A stretch of 64,000 nucleotides of DNA from Ridgeia piscesae. Lineage: Eukaryota > Annelida > Polychaeta > Sabellida > Siboglinidae. Below are positions 1-11,660 of the stretch, piece by piece (position 1 is the stretch's first letter; each line of letters starts with the position of its first letter). The notes beneath the pieces were generated by a model, which worked only from the letters and a program-made list of their open reading frames with translations, was not told the origin of the DNA and ran no database searches. The translations under genes and the position numbers were made by a program. The DNA lies in NCBI GenBank assembly GCA_025642075.2, contig JAODUO010001324.1, positions 17,501 to 81,500 on the forward strand. Direction: 5' to 3'.

Positions 1-597
1 TGATGTGAACTAAGAAACACTCAGTCTAAACATTGTTGATGTGAATGAAGAAATACTCAGTCTAAACATTGTTGATGTGAATGACGAAACACCCAGTCTA
101 AACATTGTTGATGTGAACTAATAAACACTCAGTCTAAACATTGTTGATGTGAATGAAGAAACACTCAATCTAAACATTGTTGATGTGAATGAAGAAACAC
201 TCAGTCTAAACATTGTTGATGTGAATGAAGAAACACTCAGTCTAAACAGTGTTGATGTGAACTAATAAACTCGGTCAGTCTAAATATTTTTGATATGAGT
301 TAAGAAACACTGTCAGTCTAAACATTGTAGATATGAACTAAGAAACACAGTCAGTCTAAACATAGTTGATATGAACTAAGAAACATAGTCAGTCTAAACT
401 TTGTTGATATGAAGTAAAAAACACAGTCAGTCTAACATTGGTGATGTGAAGTAAGAAACTCGGTCAGTCTAAACATTGTTGATATGAACTAAGAAACACA
501 GTCAGTCTAAACATTGTTGATGTGAATTAAGAAACACAGAGACAGTATAAACACTGTTGATGTGAACTAAGAAACACAGAGTCAGTCTAAACGTTAT
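1..597. repeat. Minisatellite, 36-38 bp unit
   Basis: About 16 head-to-tail copies of a unit that reads roughly GATGTGAATGAAGAAACACT followed by CAGTCTAAACATTGTT. The left half has 36-bp units. From about 280 onward units are 37-38 bp with an extra AG before TCAGTC and often GATATG in place of GATGTG. The array runs off the left edge of the window. No coding sense was seen. Confidence 0.95.
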
Positions 598-599
598 TG

Positions 600-2970
600 T
601 GAAAGACAGGAGGTTGCGACAGATTTGCCCAGCGGTTGCGACAGACTTGCCAGGAGGTTGCGACAGACGTGCCAGGAGTTTGTGACAGACTTGCCGGGAG
701 GTTGCGACAGGCTTGCCAGAAGATTGTGACAGACTTGCCAGGAGGTTGTGACAGACTTGCTGGAGGTTGTGACACACTTGCCTGAAGTTTGTGACAGACT
801 TGCCCGGAGGTTGTGACAGACTTGCCCAGAGGTTGCGACAGACTTGCCCAGAGGTTGTGACAGACTTGCCAGGAGGTTGTGACAGACTTGCCAGGAGGTT
901 GTGACACACTTGCCAGAAGGTTGTGACAGAGTAGCCAGGAGGTTCTGACACACTTGCCAGGAGTGTGTGACAGACTTGCTGGGAGATTGCAACATACTTG
1001 CCGGGAGGTTGTGACAGACTTGCCCAGAGGTTGTGACAGACTTGCGCAGAGGTTGTGACACACTTGCCGGGAGGTTGTGACAGACTAGCCCATAGGTTGT
1101 GACAGACTTGTCAGGAGATTGTGAAAGACTTGCCACGAGGTTTTGACACACTTGCCAGGAGTTTGAGACAAACTTGCTGGGAGGTTGCGACAGACTTTCG
1201 GGAGGTTGTGACATACTTCCCCAGAAGTTGTGACAGACTTGCCCAGAGGTTGTGACACACTTGCCGGGAGGTTGGTGACAGACTTGCCCAGATGTTTTGA
1301 CAGACTTGCCAGGAGGTTGTGACAGACTTGCCGGGAGGTTGTGACAGACTTGCCCAGATGTTGTGACATACTTCCCAGGAGGTTGTGACAGACTTGCCAG
1401 GAGGTTGTGACAGATTTGCCGAGAGGTTGTGACACACTTGCCGGGAGGTTATGACAGACTTGCCGGAAGATTGCGGCAGACTTGCCCAGAGGTTGTGACA
1501 GACATGCCCACAGGTTGTGTCACACTTGCCGGGAGGTTGTGACAAATTTGACGGGAAGTTGCGGCGACTTGCCCAGAGGTTGTGACAGACTTGCCTAGAG
1601 GTTGTGACAAACTTGCTGGAGGTTGTGACACACTTGCCAGAAGTTTGTGACAGACTTGCCCGGAGGTTGTGACTTGCCCAGATGTTGTGACAGACTTGCC
1701 AGGAGGTTGTGACAGACTTGCCAGGAGGTTGTGACAGATTTGCCCAGAGGTTGTGACACACTTGCCGGGAGGTTATGACAGATTTGCCGGAAGTTTGCGG
1801 CAGACTTGCCAAGAGGTTGTGACAGACATGCCCACAGGTTGTGTCACACTTGCCGGGAGGTTGTGACAAATTTGACGGAAAGTTGCGGCGACTTGCCCAG
1901 AGGTTGTGACAGATTTGCCTAGAGGTTGTGACAGACTTGCTGGAGGTTGTGGCACACTTGCCAGAAGTTTGTGACAGACTTCCCGGAGGTTGTGACAGAC
2001 TTGCCCAGAGGTTGTGACAGACTTGCTAGGAGGTTGTGACAGACTTGCCATGAGGTTGTGACACACTTGCCAGGAGGTTGTGACAGAATAGCCAGGAGGT
2101 TCTGACACACTTGCCAGGAGTGTGTGACAGACTTGCTGGGAGATTGCAACAGACTTGCCGGGAGGTTGTGACAGACTTGCCCAGAGGTTATGACAGACTT
2201 GTCAGGAGGTTGTGAAAGACTTGCCACGAGGTTTTGACACACTTGCCAGGAGTTTGAGACAAACTTGCTGGGAGGTTGCGACAGACTTGCCAGGAGGTTG
2301 TCACAGACTTGCCAGGAGGTTGTGGCAGACTTGCCAAGAGGTTGTGACAGAACAGCCAGGTGGTTGTGACAGACTTGCCAGGAGGTTGTTAAGACTTGCT
2401 GGGAGTTTGCAACAGACTTGACGGGAGGTAGTGACAGATTTGCCTAGACGTTGTGACATACTTGCCAGGAGGTTGTGACATACTTGCCCAGATGTTGTGA
2501 CACACTAGCCGGGGGGGTTGTGACAGACTTGTCGGGAGGTTGCGACAGACTTGCCGGGAGGTTGTGACAGACTTGCCCAGAGGTTGTGACACACTTGCCG
2601 GGAGGTTGGTGACAGACTTGCCGGTAGGTTGCGACACACTTGCCGGGAGGTTTTGACAGACTTGCCCAGATGTTATGATAGATTTGCCACGAGGTTGTGA
2701 CATACTTGCCAGGAGGTTGTGACAGACTTGCCGGGAGGTTGCGGCAGACTTGCCCAGAGGTTGTGACAGACATGCCTAGAGGTTGTGACAGACTTGCCGG
2801 TAGGTTGCGACACACTTGCCGAGAGGTTGCGACAGACTTGCCCACATGTTGTGACAGACTTGCCAGGAGGTTGTCATAGACTTGCCAGGAGGTTGTGACA
2901 GACTTGCCAGGAGGTTGTCACAGACTTGCCAGGAGGTTGCGACAGACTTGCCAGGAGGTTGTGACAGTGA
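600..2970. repeat. Minisatellite, 22-bp unit, with internal long-range duplications
   Basis: About 108 tandem copies of the 22-bp unit AGGAGGTTGTGACAGACTTG plus CC. Blocks of units are themselves duplicated: the run near 931-1000 recurs at 2088 (offset 1157 bp), the run at 1121-1195 recurs at 2212 (offset 1091 bp), and the run at about 1443-1660 recurs at about 1771-1985. The minus strand is free of stops in all three frames because the unit contains none, which gives long antisense frames with a 22-residue period. I regard these as non-coding. Confidence 0.96.
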
Positions 2971-3463
2971 TTACCCAATGGGGTGTCATGCCTCCTGTGT
3001 TTACACAATGGGGTATCATGCCTCCTGTATTTACCCAACAGGGTGTCATGCCTCCTGTGTTTAACCAATGGGGTGCCATGCCTCCTGTGTTTAACCAATG
3101 GGGTGCCATGCCTCCTGTGTTTATCCAATGGGGTGCCATGCCTACTGTGTTTACCTAATGGGATGTCATGCCTCCTGTGTTTAACCAATGGGGGGCTATG
3201 CCTCATGTGTTTACCCAATGGGGTGTCATGCCTCTTGTGTTTGTCCAATGGGGTTCCATGCCTCCTGTGTTTACCCAATAGGGTCCATGCCTCCTGTATT
3301 TACCCAATGGGGTGCCATGCCTGCTGTGTCTACCCAATGGGGTGGCATGCCTCCTGTGTTTACCCAATGGGGTGTCATACCTCCTGTGTTTAACCAATGG
3401 GGTGCCATGCCTCCTGTGTTTACCCAATGGGGTGTCATGCCTCCTGTGTTTACCCAATGGGTG
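2971..3463. repeat. Minisatellite, 30-bp unit
   Basis: About 16 copies of CCCAATGGGGTGTCATGCCT plus CCTGTGTTTA. The unit is a multiple of three, so one frame repeats ten residues (MPPVFTQWGV on the plus strand) and the opposite strand is open as well. A few units differ in length, for example near 3286, which breaks the frame. It directly abuts the 22-bp array. Confidence 0.95.
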
Positions 3464-4008
3464 CTGTGTATTGATTTCTTTTGAAGCAGTGTCTTGCATT
3501 TTACGACAAGTAAAATGACCTTCCATCTCAAATTAATTAGTTTGTTTTATTTTCTGAAATCAGTTTAATATTCTTTGGTTTGTGAAGTGATTTTATATTG
3601 TCCTGTGCTCTATTTGTCAGTCTAAGATTGTCCTGCTATGTCACCTGTCTAAAATGTGTGCAAATGTTTGGATATTGAAGTTGCGACTCTGTAGGTATTC
3701 TTGAATTGTTGCATTTCTTCGTGGGTTGTGTGTCTATTCTTCCCATTATCTTTTGAGTCACAGTGCTCCAGCTCCCCGATCCTGCAGTCCTTCCACTTCC
3801 TGTTTAATGCCCCTCCCCGAACCTCGAGTCCAGACGCATCAGTGGTGTGAGTATCCTCTACAACAAGTCTGGCTCCTTCGACCTCTCTCACGGCACCCCA
3901 CGCCACGACCCCATCACAGGGAGCGACCTCCCACCTCAGACATAGCACATCAGCCCAGCTTCCCAATTCTGAGGATGTCTGGCTTCCAAGTCCTCACAAG
4001 AAAGTGTT
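3464..4008. other. Spacer between minisatellites, no gene recognised
   Basis: About 540 bp of non-repetitive sequence. The stretch 3720-3990 is richer in G+C than its surroundings and is open on the minus strand for about 105 codons, but that frame has no recognisable domain, no clear start context and no splice signals I would defend. Confidence 0.5.
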
Positions 4009-5095
4009 CTCAGTCTTGATGGGTTCAATGTTGTGTCCTCAGTCTTGGTGGATTCAGTGATGTGTCCTCAGTCTTGGTGGGTTCAGTGTTGTGTCCTCAG
4101 TCTTGGTCGATTCATTGTTGGGTCCTCAGTCTTGGTGGGTTCGGTGTTATGTCCTCAGTCTTGATGGGTTCTGTGTTGTGTCCTCAGTCTTGGTGGGTTC
4201 AGTGTTGTGTCTTCAGCCTTGATGGGTTTAGTGTTGTGTCCTCAGTCTTGATAGTTTCATTGTTGTGTCCTCAGTCTTGGTGGTTTCAGTGTTATGTCAT
4301 CAGTCTTGATGGGTTCAGTGTTGTGTTCAGTCTTGATGTGTTCAGTGTTGTGTCCTCAGTCTCGGTGGGTTCAGTGTTGTGTCCTCAACCTTGATGGGTT
4401 CAGTGTTGTGTTCTCAGTATTGATGGGTTCAGTGTTATGTCCTCAGTCTTGATGGGTTCAGTGTTGTGTCCTCAGTCTTGGTGGGTTCAATGTTATGTCC
4501 TCAGTCTTGATGGGTTCAGTGTTGTGTCCTCAGTCTTGATGGGTTCAATGTTGTATCCTCAGTCTTTGTGGGTTCAGTGTTGTGTCCTCAGTCTTGGTGG
4601 GTTCAATGTTGTGTCCTCAGTCTTGATGGGTTCAGTGTTGTGTCCTCAGACTTGATGGGTTCAATGTTGTGTCCTCAGTGTTGTGTCCTCAGTCTTGATG
4701 GGTTCAGTGTTGTGTCCTCAGTCTTGATGAGTTCAGTGTTGTGTCTTCAGTCTTGATTGGTTAAGTGTTGTGTCCTCAGTCTTGATGGGGTCAGTGTTGT
4801 GTCCTCAGTCTTGATAGGTTCATTGTTGTGTCCTCAGTCTTGGTGGCTTCAGTGTTGTGTCCTCAGTCTTGGTCGGTTCAGTGTTGTGTCCTCAGTCTCG
4901 GTGGGTTCAGTGTTGTGTCCTTAGTCTTGATGGGTTCAGTGTTGTGTCATCAGTCTTGATGGGGTCAGTGTTGTGTCCTCAGTCTTGATAGGTTCATTGT
5001 TGTGTCCTCGGTCTTGGTGGGTTCAGTGTTGTGTCCTCAGCCTTGGTGGTTTTAATGTTATGACATCAGCCTTGATTGGTTCTGTGTTGTGTCCT
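4009..5095. repeat. Minisatellite, 29-bp unit, subfamily 1
   Basis: About 37 copies of CAGTCTTGATGGGTTCAGTG plus TTGTGTCCT. Variants alternate TTGATGGG and TTGGTGGG, and occasional units are shortened (near 4325 and 4677). A 29-bp unit cycles through all frames; the open plus-strand frames are a by-product. Confidence 0.95.
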
Positions 5096-6252
5096 CAGCC
5101 TAGAATGCTTCAGTGTTGTGTCCTCAGCCTAGAAGTCTTCAGTGGTGTGACCACATCCCAGAAGGCTTCAGTGTTGTGTGCTCAGCCTAGAAGGCTTCTG
5201 TGCTGTGTGTTCAGCCTATAAGGCTTCACTGCTGTGTCCTCAGCCTAGAAAGCATCAGTGCTTTAACCTCAGCCTAGAAGTCTTCACTGCTGTGTCCTCA
5301 GCCTAGAAGACTTCAGTGCTGTGTCCTTAGCCTAGAAGGGTTCAGTGCTGTATCCTTAGCCTAAAAGGCTTCAGTGTTGTGTCCTCAGCCTAGAATGATT
5401 CAGTGTTGTGTCCTCAGCCTAGAAGGCTTCAGTGCTGTGACCATATCCCAGAAGGCTTCAGTGTTGTGTGCTCAGCCTAGAAGGCTTCTGTGCTGTGTGC
5501 TCAGCCTATAAGACTTCACTGCTGTGTCCTCAGCCTAGAAGGCTTCAGTGTTGTGTCCTCAGCCTAGAAGGCTTCAGTGCTGTGTCCTCAGCCTAGAAGG
5601 CTTCAGTGCTGTGTCCTCAGTCTATAAGGCTTCAGTGCTGTGTCCTCAGCCTATAAGGCTTCACTGCTGTGTCTTCAGCCTAGAAGGCTTCAGTGCTGTA
5701 ACATCAGCCTAGAAGTCTTCAGTGCTGTGTCCTCAGCCTAGAAGGCTTCAGTGCTGTGTCCTCAGCCTAGAAGGCTTCAGTGCTGTGTACTCAGCCTAGC
5801 AGGGTTCAGTGCTGTGTCTTCAGCCTAGAAGGCTTCAGAGCTGTGTCCTCAGTCTAGAAGGCTTCAGTGCTGTAACCTCAGCCTAGAAGTCTTCATTGCT
5901 GTGTCCTCAGCCTAGAAGGCTTCAGTGCTGTGTCCTCAGCCTAGAAGGCTTCAGTGCTGTGTCCTCAGCCTAGAAGGCTTCAGTGCTGTGTCCTCAGCCT
6001 AGAAGGCTTCAGTTTTTTGTCATCAGCTTAGAAGGATTCAGTGTTGTGTCCTTAGCCTAGAAGGGTTCAGTGTTGTGTCCTCAGCCTAGAAGGCTTCAGT
6101 GTTGTGTCCTTAGCCTAGCAGGCTTCAGTGCTGTGTCCTCAGCCTAGAAGGCTTCAGTGCTGTGACCTCAGCCCGGAAGGCTTCAGTGATGTGTGCTCAG
6201 CCTAGAAGGTTTCAGTGCTGTGTCATCAGCCTAGAAGGCTTCAGTGCGGTGT
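5096..6252. repeat. Minisatellite, 29-bp unit, subfamily 2
   Basis: About 40 copies of CAGCCTAGAAGGCTTCAGTG plus CTGTGTCCT. It has the same length and phase as the preceding array and clearly shares its ancestor, but differs at several fixed positions. The switch between subfamilies is sharp at about 5090-5110. Within it, the run at about 5120-5240 is repeated at about 5420-5530. Confidence 0.95.
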
Positions 6253-6289
6253 CAATGTTGCCACTTCTACCCGGTCTACATCGCTCTTG

Positions 6290-9200
6290 TTTGTATATAT
6301 TTATATATACGCTTCATGAATATACCAGGAGGACGTTGGTGTGCTTGATTTTTATCAGGTGTTTGTGCATTTTTATTAATTTATCAGACTTACATTTGCA
6401 ATTGCACCTCTGTGACATTGATGATCTATTACCATTAAGAAAAGTGCGAGCAGCCGTGTCGCGGTGCCGGTCAAATTGTTGTCAACGCCCGCTCAAGTTG
6501 CATCAAAACCGATGTTTTTACGGATTATGTGACTGAGGTTAACATGGATCTTATAGCCATCACCCAAACATGGTTGAACATTGGGGAAAAAACAATTAAG
6601 TCATAAAAGACCTGATCCCTGCCGACTATAAGTGTGTACATCTGCCTCGGTAAAGTCGCCGTGGTGGTGGTGTTGGCCTTGGTTACCGATCCAGTTTCAA
6701 GGTGGTTGTCAATCGACGTGATGATATGAAATGTTTAGAATTCATGGATGTTGATGTTTCATCATCTGGAAACTCCATGAAGCTTGTTATCATATACCGT
6801 CCACCTCCTTAAAAAAAAGATTCGTACGCTGACTTTCTTGTTGAATTTACTGGTTTCATCAAACATTACGCATTGATGACCACCCGTTTTGCGATTGTTG
6901 GCGATTTCAACATTCACTGGGATGTGCCATCCGAAAACAATTTGAAACGTTTCGCTGATCTGCTTGAGTCACTCAATATCATTCAACATATCCACGCTCC
7001 AACACACATTGACAGTAACACAATTGATCTGATCCTCACTCCATCCGGAAATCACGGCATCACTTCGACAAAAACTACGTTGCTGCTCTTCGATCAACTT
7101 TGGTTTGAATGTCTCGTTGACATGGAGAAACCGGTCGTTCCGCAGAAAACATAAAGCCATTAACAAACCTGCGTTTTGTAGCGACATCGTTTCATCTTTA
7201 CTGACCGCGATCTCATCCAGCAAACAAACAACAACTGAACTTGCAAATACAATGAGGTCTTGACCAAAGCATGCACCACTACTAACATGTCGCATCGCCG
7301 ATCGTCTACTGGTACCCTGGTATAATAAGAAGGTTATCAAAGCCACACAAATTAGACGACAGTGTGAACGGAAGTGGCGTCACACATCACTTCAAGTACA
7401 TCGTGAAATATATAAGACACAATACGCAGAGGTAAAGAGGACGATCATAAATGCGAAGTCTGACTTCTATCTGAGTTAGAACAGTGCGGGTGTAACAATC
7501 GGCGTCTGTATCATCTATTAAACGGACTGCTGCAGCGAAGAAAGTCCCACTATCTGCCAGTTAACAACAACATCCACGAACTTGCATCAAGATTCTCAAC
7601 CTTCTTCTTGACGAAAATTGAGACGATTCGTGTGGCATTTCAATCCCATTCCACACTCGCCTCGTCCTCGACCAGAGACCACCATCCAGCGCCATGGGTA
7701 TCACGACTTGAATTGTTTACAACTGCGACGACATCAGACAAACACAGTTTGCTCATCAAGTCACCTACAACATCCTGCGTGCTTGACCCCTTACCTACAT
7801 GGCTGTTAAAATACGTGAATGATAACGCAGTACCATTCGTAACTAAACTCATCAATACTTCCATAGCATCTGGTGTTGTTCCGTGCTACTTGAAACACGC
7901 CAATGTCACTCCTGTGCCTAAGAAAGCCAATATCGATCAGGACAATATGAACAGTTATATAAAACCTACCTTTTATATCAAAGCTACTCGAAAGATATGT
8001 TGCACGCTGCCTGCTTGATCACATGACTGCTAACAATCTCCTTGAAAGACATCAATCAGCTTACAAATCTCATCACTCGACGGAAACTGCGCTTGTTCTG
8101 GTACAGAATGATATCCTCGGGGCACTTGACCGGCGGTTTGGGGTAATTCTACTGTTACTCGACATGTCGGCTGCCTACGACACAGTTAACCATGAAATAC
8201 TCCTTCAGCCGTTTAGAACATCGTACGGAATGGTTGGCTCCGTGCTAGCATGGATGCAGACATATCTAACCGAACGGTCGCAGTGTGTATATCTATCTAC
8301 AAGGTGGTGCTTCCAGCAAAACCGGCGTCGCTTGTGGCGTACCTCAAGGATCGGTGCTGGGACCTCTGTTGTTCTCTGCGTACACAGCTCCTATCGGTGA
8401 TATTATTAGGAGGCACAATCTCGGTTTCCACCTATACGCTGATGATACCCAGCTATACATCAAATTTGAGATGACATAAATTAACAGATTGTTGTCATTA
8501 GGCGAATTGAGCAATGCTTAAACGATGTTCGTGCTTGGATGGGCGACAATCAGCTACAGGTGAATGATGACAAAACGGTCGCACTTGTTGTATCATCACG
8601 TAACAATCGAGCGAACCAAAACATCACCGTGATCAAAATTGGCGACCTCGACATAAAGCCACGTCCGACTGGCATAAACATCGGCGTTATATTAGACACA
8701 GAAATGTCAATGGTCAGCCATGTTAAACATGTTTGCTGTATAGCGTACTACCATCTAAGGAACATTGCATCGATCCGATGATGTCTCGCCCAGAAAGCCG
8801 CCGTCCGCCTTGTATATTCTCTTGTTATATCTGGACTTGACTACGCGAACTGTCTCCTGTATGATCTCCCACAGTGCCTAATATAATATCTAAGCTACAA
8901 AGAGTACAAAACGATGCTGCTAGACTAGTGGCCCGATGACACAGATGTGAACATATTCTCATGAAACTACACTGGCTCCCGGTGAAACAACGAGTGCAGT
9001 ACTCAATCCTGCTTCAGGTGGTTCGTGCACAACATCGACTGGCGCCACCTTACATCACCGACCAGCTTGAACAAAGAGCTACGAGTGTGTTACTCTCAAC
9101 CACGAACAATGACTTCTATGTGCCGCCATCTCGTAGCCGATACGGTGATAGAATGTTTTCAGTAGCAGGCCCACGACTGTGGAACTCTCTCCCTGCCGAG

Positions 9201-9345
9201 ATGAAGAAAACCTGTTACCTCGTGACATTTAAAAGACTATTAATAACCCACCTATTACGGGCTGTGTATGAAGTTTTTATTTGTATTTTAATTTTACCTA
9301 TTTATTATCTTGTAAATGTTTTACATTAATTTTACATAATGTCAT
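6290..9345 (+). mobile_element. CR1-like non-LTR retrotransposon, decayed ORF2
   Basis: Degenerate LINE ORF2 about 3 kb long. The endonuclease begins near 6470 with an NARS motif, followed by DLIAITQTWL (6543), a GGGVG segment, an IIYRPPP motif (6790) and GDFNIHWD (6900). The reverse transcriptase follows: LDPLPTWLLK (7785), HHSTETALVLVQNDIL (8070), LLLLDMSAAYDTVNHEILL (8150), [13 protein letters not shown] (8335) and YADDTQLY (8440). The C-terminal LHWLPVKQR motif is at 8965 and LWNSLPAEMK near 9180. Stops and frameshifts fall throughout, so it is not functional. CR1-like (Zenon-type) assignment is by motif recall. Confidence 0.9.
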
Positions 9346-9362
9346 ACTCATTATGTTATTAT

Positions 9363-9427
9363 CAATATACCATTTATATTAATAATTATCTTTAGGTAAC
9401 TTATTTATTTTATTATTTATTACTATT

Positions 9428-9496
<69 letters not shown>

Positions 9497-9560
9497 ATAT
9501 ATATATATAATAAAGTAAATAAGTTACCTAAAGATAATTATTAATATAAATGGTATATTG
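9363..9560. repeat. Palindrome with 51-bp arms and an (AT)n core
   Basis: Positions 9363-9413 are the reverse complement of 9510-9560 with about one mismatch. The 96-bp centre is mostly (AT)n (9431-9493 and 9497-9509). It lies just downstream of the LINE 3' end and could extrude as a long hairpin or cruciform. Confidence 0.93.
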
Positions 9561-9639
9561 GATTTAGTATGATTATATATATATATAATAAAAAACTGCA
9601 AACATATTATAGTTTGGTTAAACCATTATTACACATTAT

Positions 9640-10840
9640 AAATGTATAAAGGATATGTACCATGTGACAAAGGATATGTACCATTCGAATTAAAGATAGC
9701 TAATTTAATGCCAATTTTAAACCAATCGCTATATATTACCGGTATTTTCTGGTTTATTTTTAAACTTGTCTATGGTAGACTAACTAAATATATTGATAAA
9801 CATAATATTTTGTCAAATTGTCAATTTGGATTAAAAAAGATATTCTGCTTATACGACTTTAACAATATTAATGTTAAAATAACAAGTGCAATAGACAAAG
9901 GAGAACACATAATGAGTCGTTTTGTTTTAGATTTCGCCAAAGCATTTGAAACATTGAACCATGACATCCTATTAAGAAAACTAAACCATTATGAAATAAG
10001 ACGAACAGTCTTCCAGTGGTTTTAAAGTTATTTATCTGGTAGAAACAAACAGTAAGGATTAGTGAAACCAATTATGTTCTTAAAAATATAACATGTGGAG
10101 TGCCACACAATTTATATTAGGAACTTTATATTTCCTGATATATATATCAAAGATTTAAGTGTTGTGTCACAAACCACCTTTCCTATCATCTATGCAGACG
10201 ACACTAATATGTTTATCGAAGGGAAAGATTTGAAAAATATGGAACATGATATCAATATTGAAATACCAAAACTTTCCCTTTGGTTTAAAGCTAGTCAACT
10301 TTCATTAAATATTAAGAAAACATGCACAATGACATTCTAGTGTAAAAAGCAGAATCAACAACAGTTATATAGCTATAATTCAAATAGACATTGTTAACCT
10401 TAACTAAGTTCTGGGAGTAATAACATATAAAAAAAACCTGTTGAACTTTATTACATCATTATATACCCTTTTATTACCTGTTGTGACATAGTATGGTAAG
10501 AGCCCCAACAATACTTTTTTTAAATTCATATATTGCAAAAATAAATCTTTCTTACAATAAGTCTTTCTGAATTTAGAAGTCATACATATATGTTATTTGA
10601 TGCACATCAAATGATGAATATCTATCAACTGAACAAATGTTTTACTTGTATATTAATGTACAAACATAATAGCTGTATGCTACCAAATATATTTAATGAA
10701 ATGTAGCATAAACAATCACACAATTACAAAATAAGACAACATATAACTTACAAAATACCACCTTGTAAAACTAATACCAGACAAAACACACTAGCATATG
10801 TTGGTCGCAAACTATGGAATACTATTATCAGCATATTGAA

Positions 10841-10893
<53 letters not shown>

Positions 10894-10960
10894 TATATTT
10901 AAAACGGCAATGAAACAATACATCTGGAGAATATATTAACAGGAAACACTACACAATTAG
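9640..10960 (+). mobile_element. LINE reverse transcriptase remnant
   Basis: Broken ORF2 of a second LINE family, related by eye to those at 46.6-48.1 and 50.7-52.1 kb. Visible parts are VLDFAKAFETLNHDILL (about 9925), the catalytic motif YADDTNMF (10190), and a late segment near 10,740-10,930 resembling the usual C-terminal NxRxxxxxYxLP-type and LWNT region. Several frameshifts and stops occur, and an (AT)n tract sits inside the C-terminal coding remnant. Confidence 0.8.
10843..10890. repeat. (AT)24 microsatellite inside LINE coding remnant
   Basis: A pure AT dinucleotide run interrupting the C-terminal end of the LINE, between the LWNT-like segment and a downstream segment that still reads like LINE protein (FKTAMKQYIW). 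Confidence 0.95.
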
Positions 10961-11187
10961 GTTATTGTGGTATAGTTGAGTATACTATGTTATGTTAATA
11001 TTTGTGATAGTGTAGTTAGTTGAGAAAACTCATTATCATGTTTTGTTATAACATTTATTTGATTAACAGTGGTATGCTTGCATCAGCATAATTGCACCAA
11101 TGTAGCATACATGTTTTGTTCATAACTGGAAAAAGAATCATAAGCATTTCGCTTCTTACCTGCTTATTGTTGATTGTCTGTCATGAT

Positions 11188-11217
11188 TTGTATGTATGTA
11201 TGTATGTATGTATGTAT
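11188..11217. repeat. (TGTA)n microsatellite
   Basis: About seven copies of the tetranucleotide TGTA/GTAT. Confidence 0.9.
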
Positions 11218-11314
11218 ACAGTGTTTGTATTCAATATATTTCGAGCAAACAGCCAATAAAGCAATTGTTGTTGTAAAAGGCACTGTTATTGCAATGACGA
11301 CCATTACCTCAGTG

Positions 11315-11660
11315 ATTACCTTCCACCAATCCAGTGAGTGCCTCCCTTTAACCCTGAGGGTGCCTTTCATCAACCCAGGGAGTGTTTCCATCAACTTAAT
11401 GAGTGCCTTCCGTTAACCCTCTGAGTGCCTTCCATCAACCATGTGAGTGCCTACCATCAACCCAGTGTATGTCCTCCATCAACCCTGTGAGTGTTTTACA
11501 TCAACCCAGTGAATGCCTTCCACCAGCCCATGAGAGCATTTCATCAATGTCTCAATACCCCTCATCAATTTATAAAAATCTTCCATCATTCAATGAGTGT
11601 CTTCAAAGACCCTCTGAACCTACCATCAACCTATTAACGCGTCAGGTCAACGTATAATTG
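11315..11660. repeat. Minisatellite, 22-bp unit, older subfamily
   Basis: About 15 diverged copies of a 22-bp unit close to CATCAACCCTGTGAGTGCCT plus TC. Units are regular from about 11,405 to 11,520 and become ragged at both ends. Plus-strand open frames here are repeat artefacts. Confidence 0.88.

Noticed and set aside
502..2900. Many overlapping open frames of 100-250 codons, mostly on the minus strand
   Set aside because: They are produced by a stop-free 22-bp repeat in all phases; there is no start context, domain or splice structure, and several frames are open at once.
4062..5221. Plus-strand frames with 29-residue periodicity
   Set aside because: By-product of the 29-bp minisatellite; unit length changes break them repeatedly.
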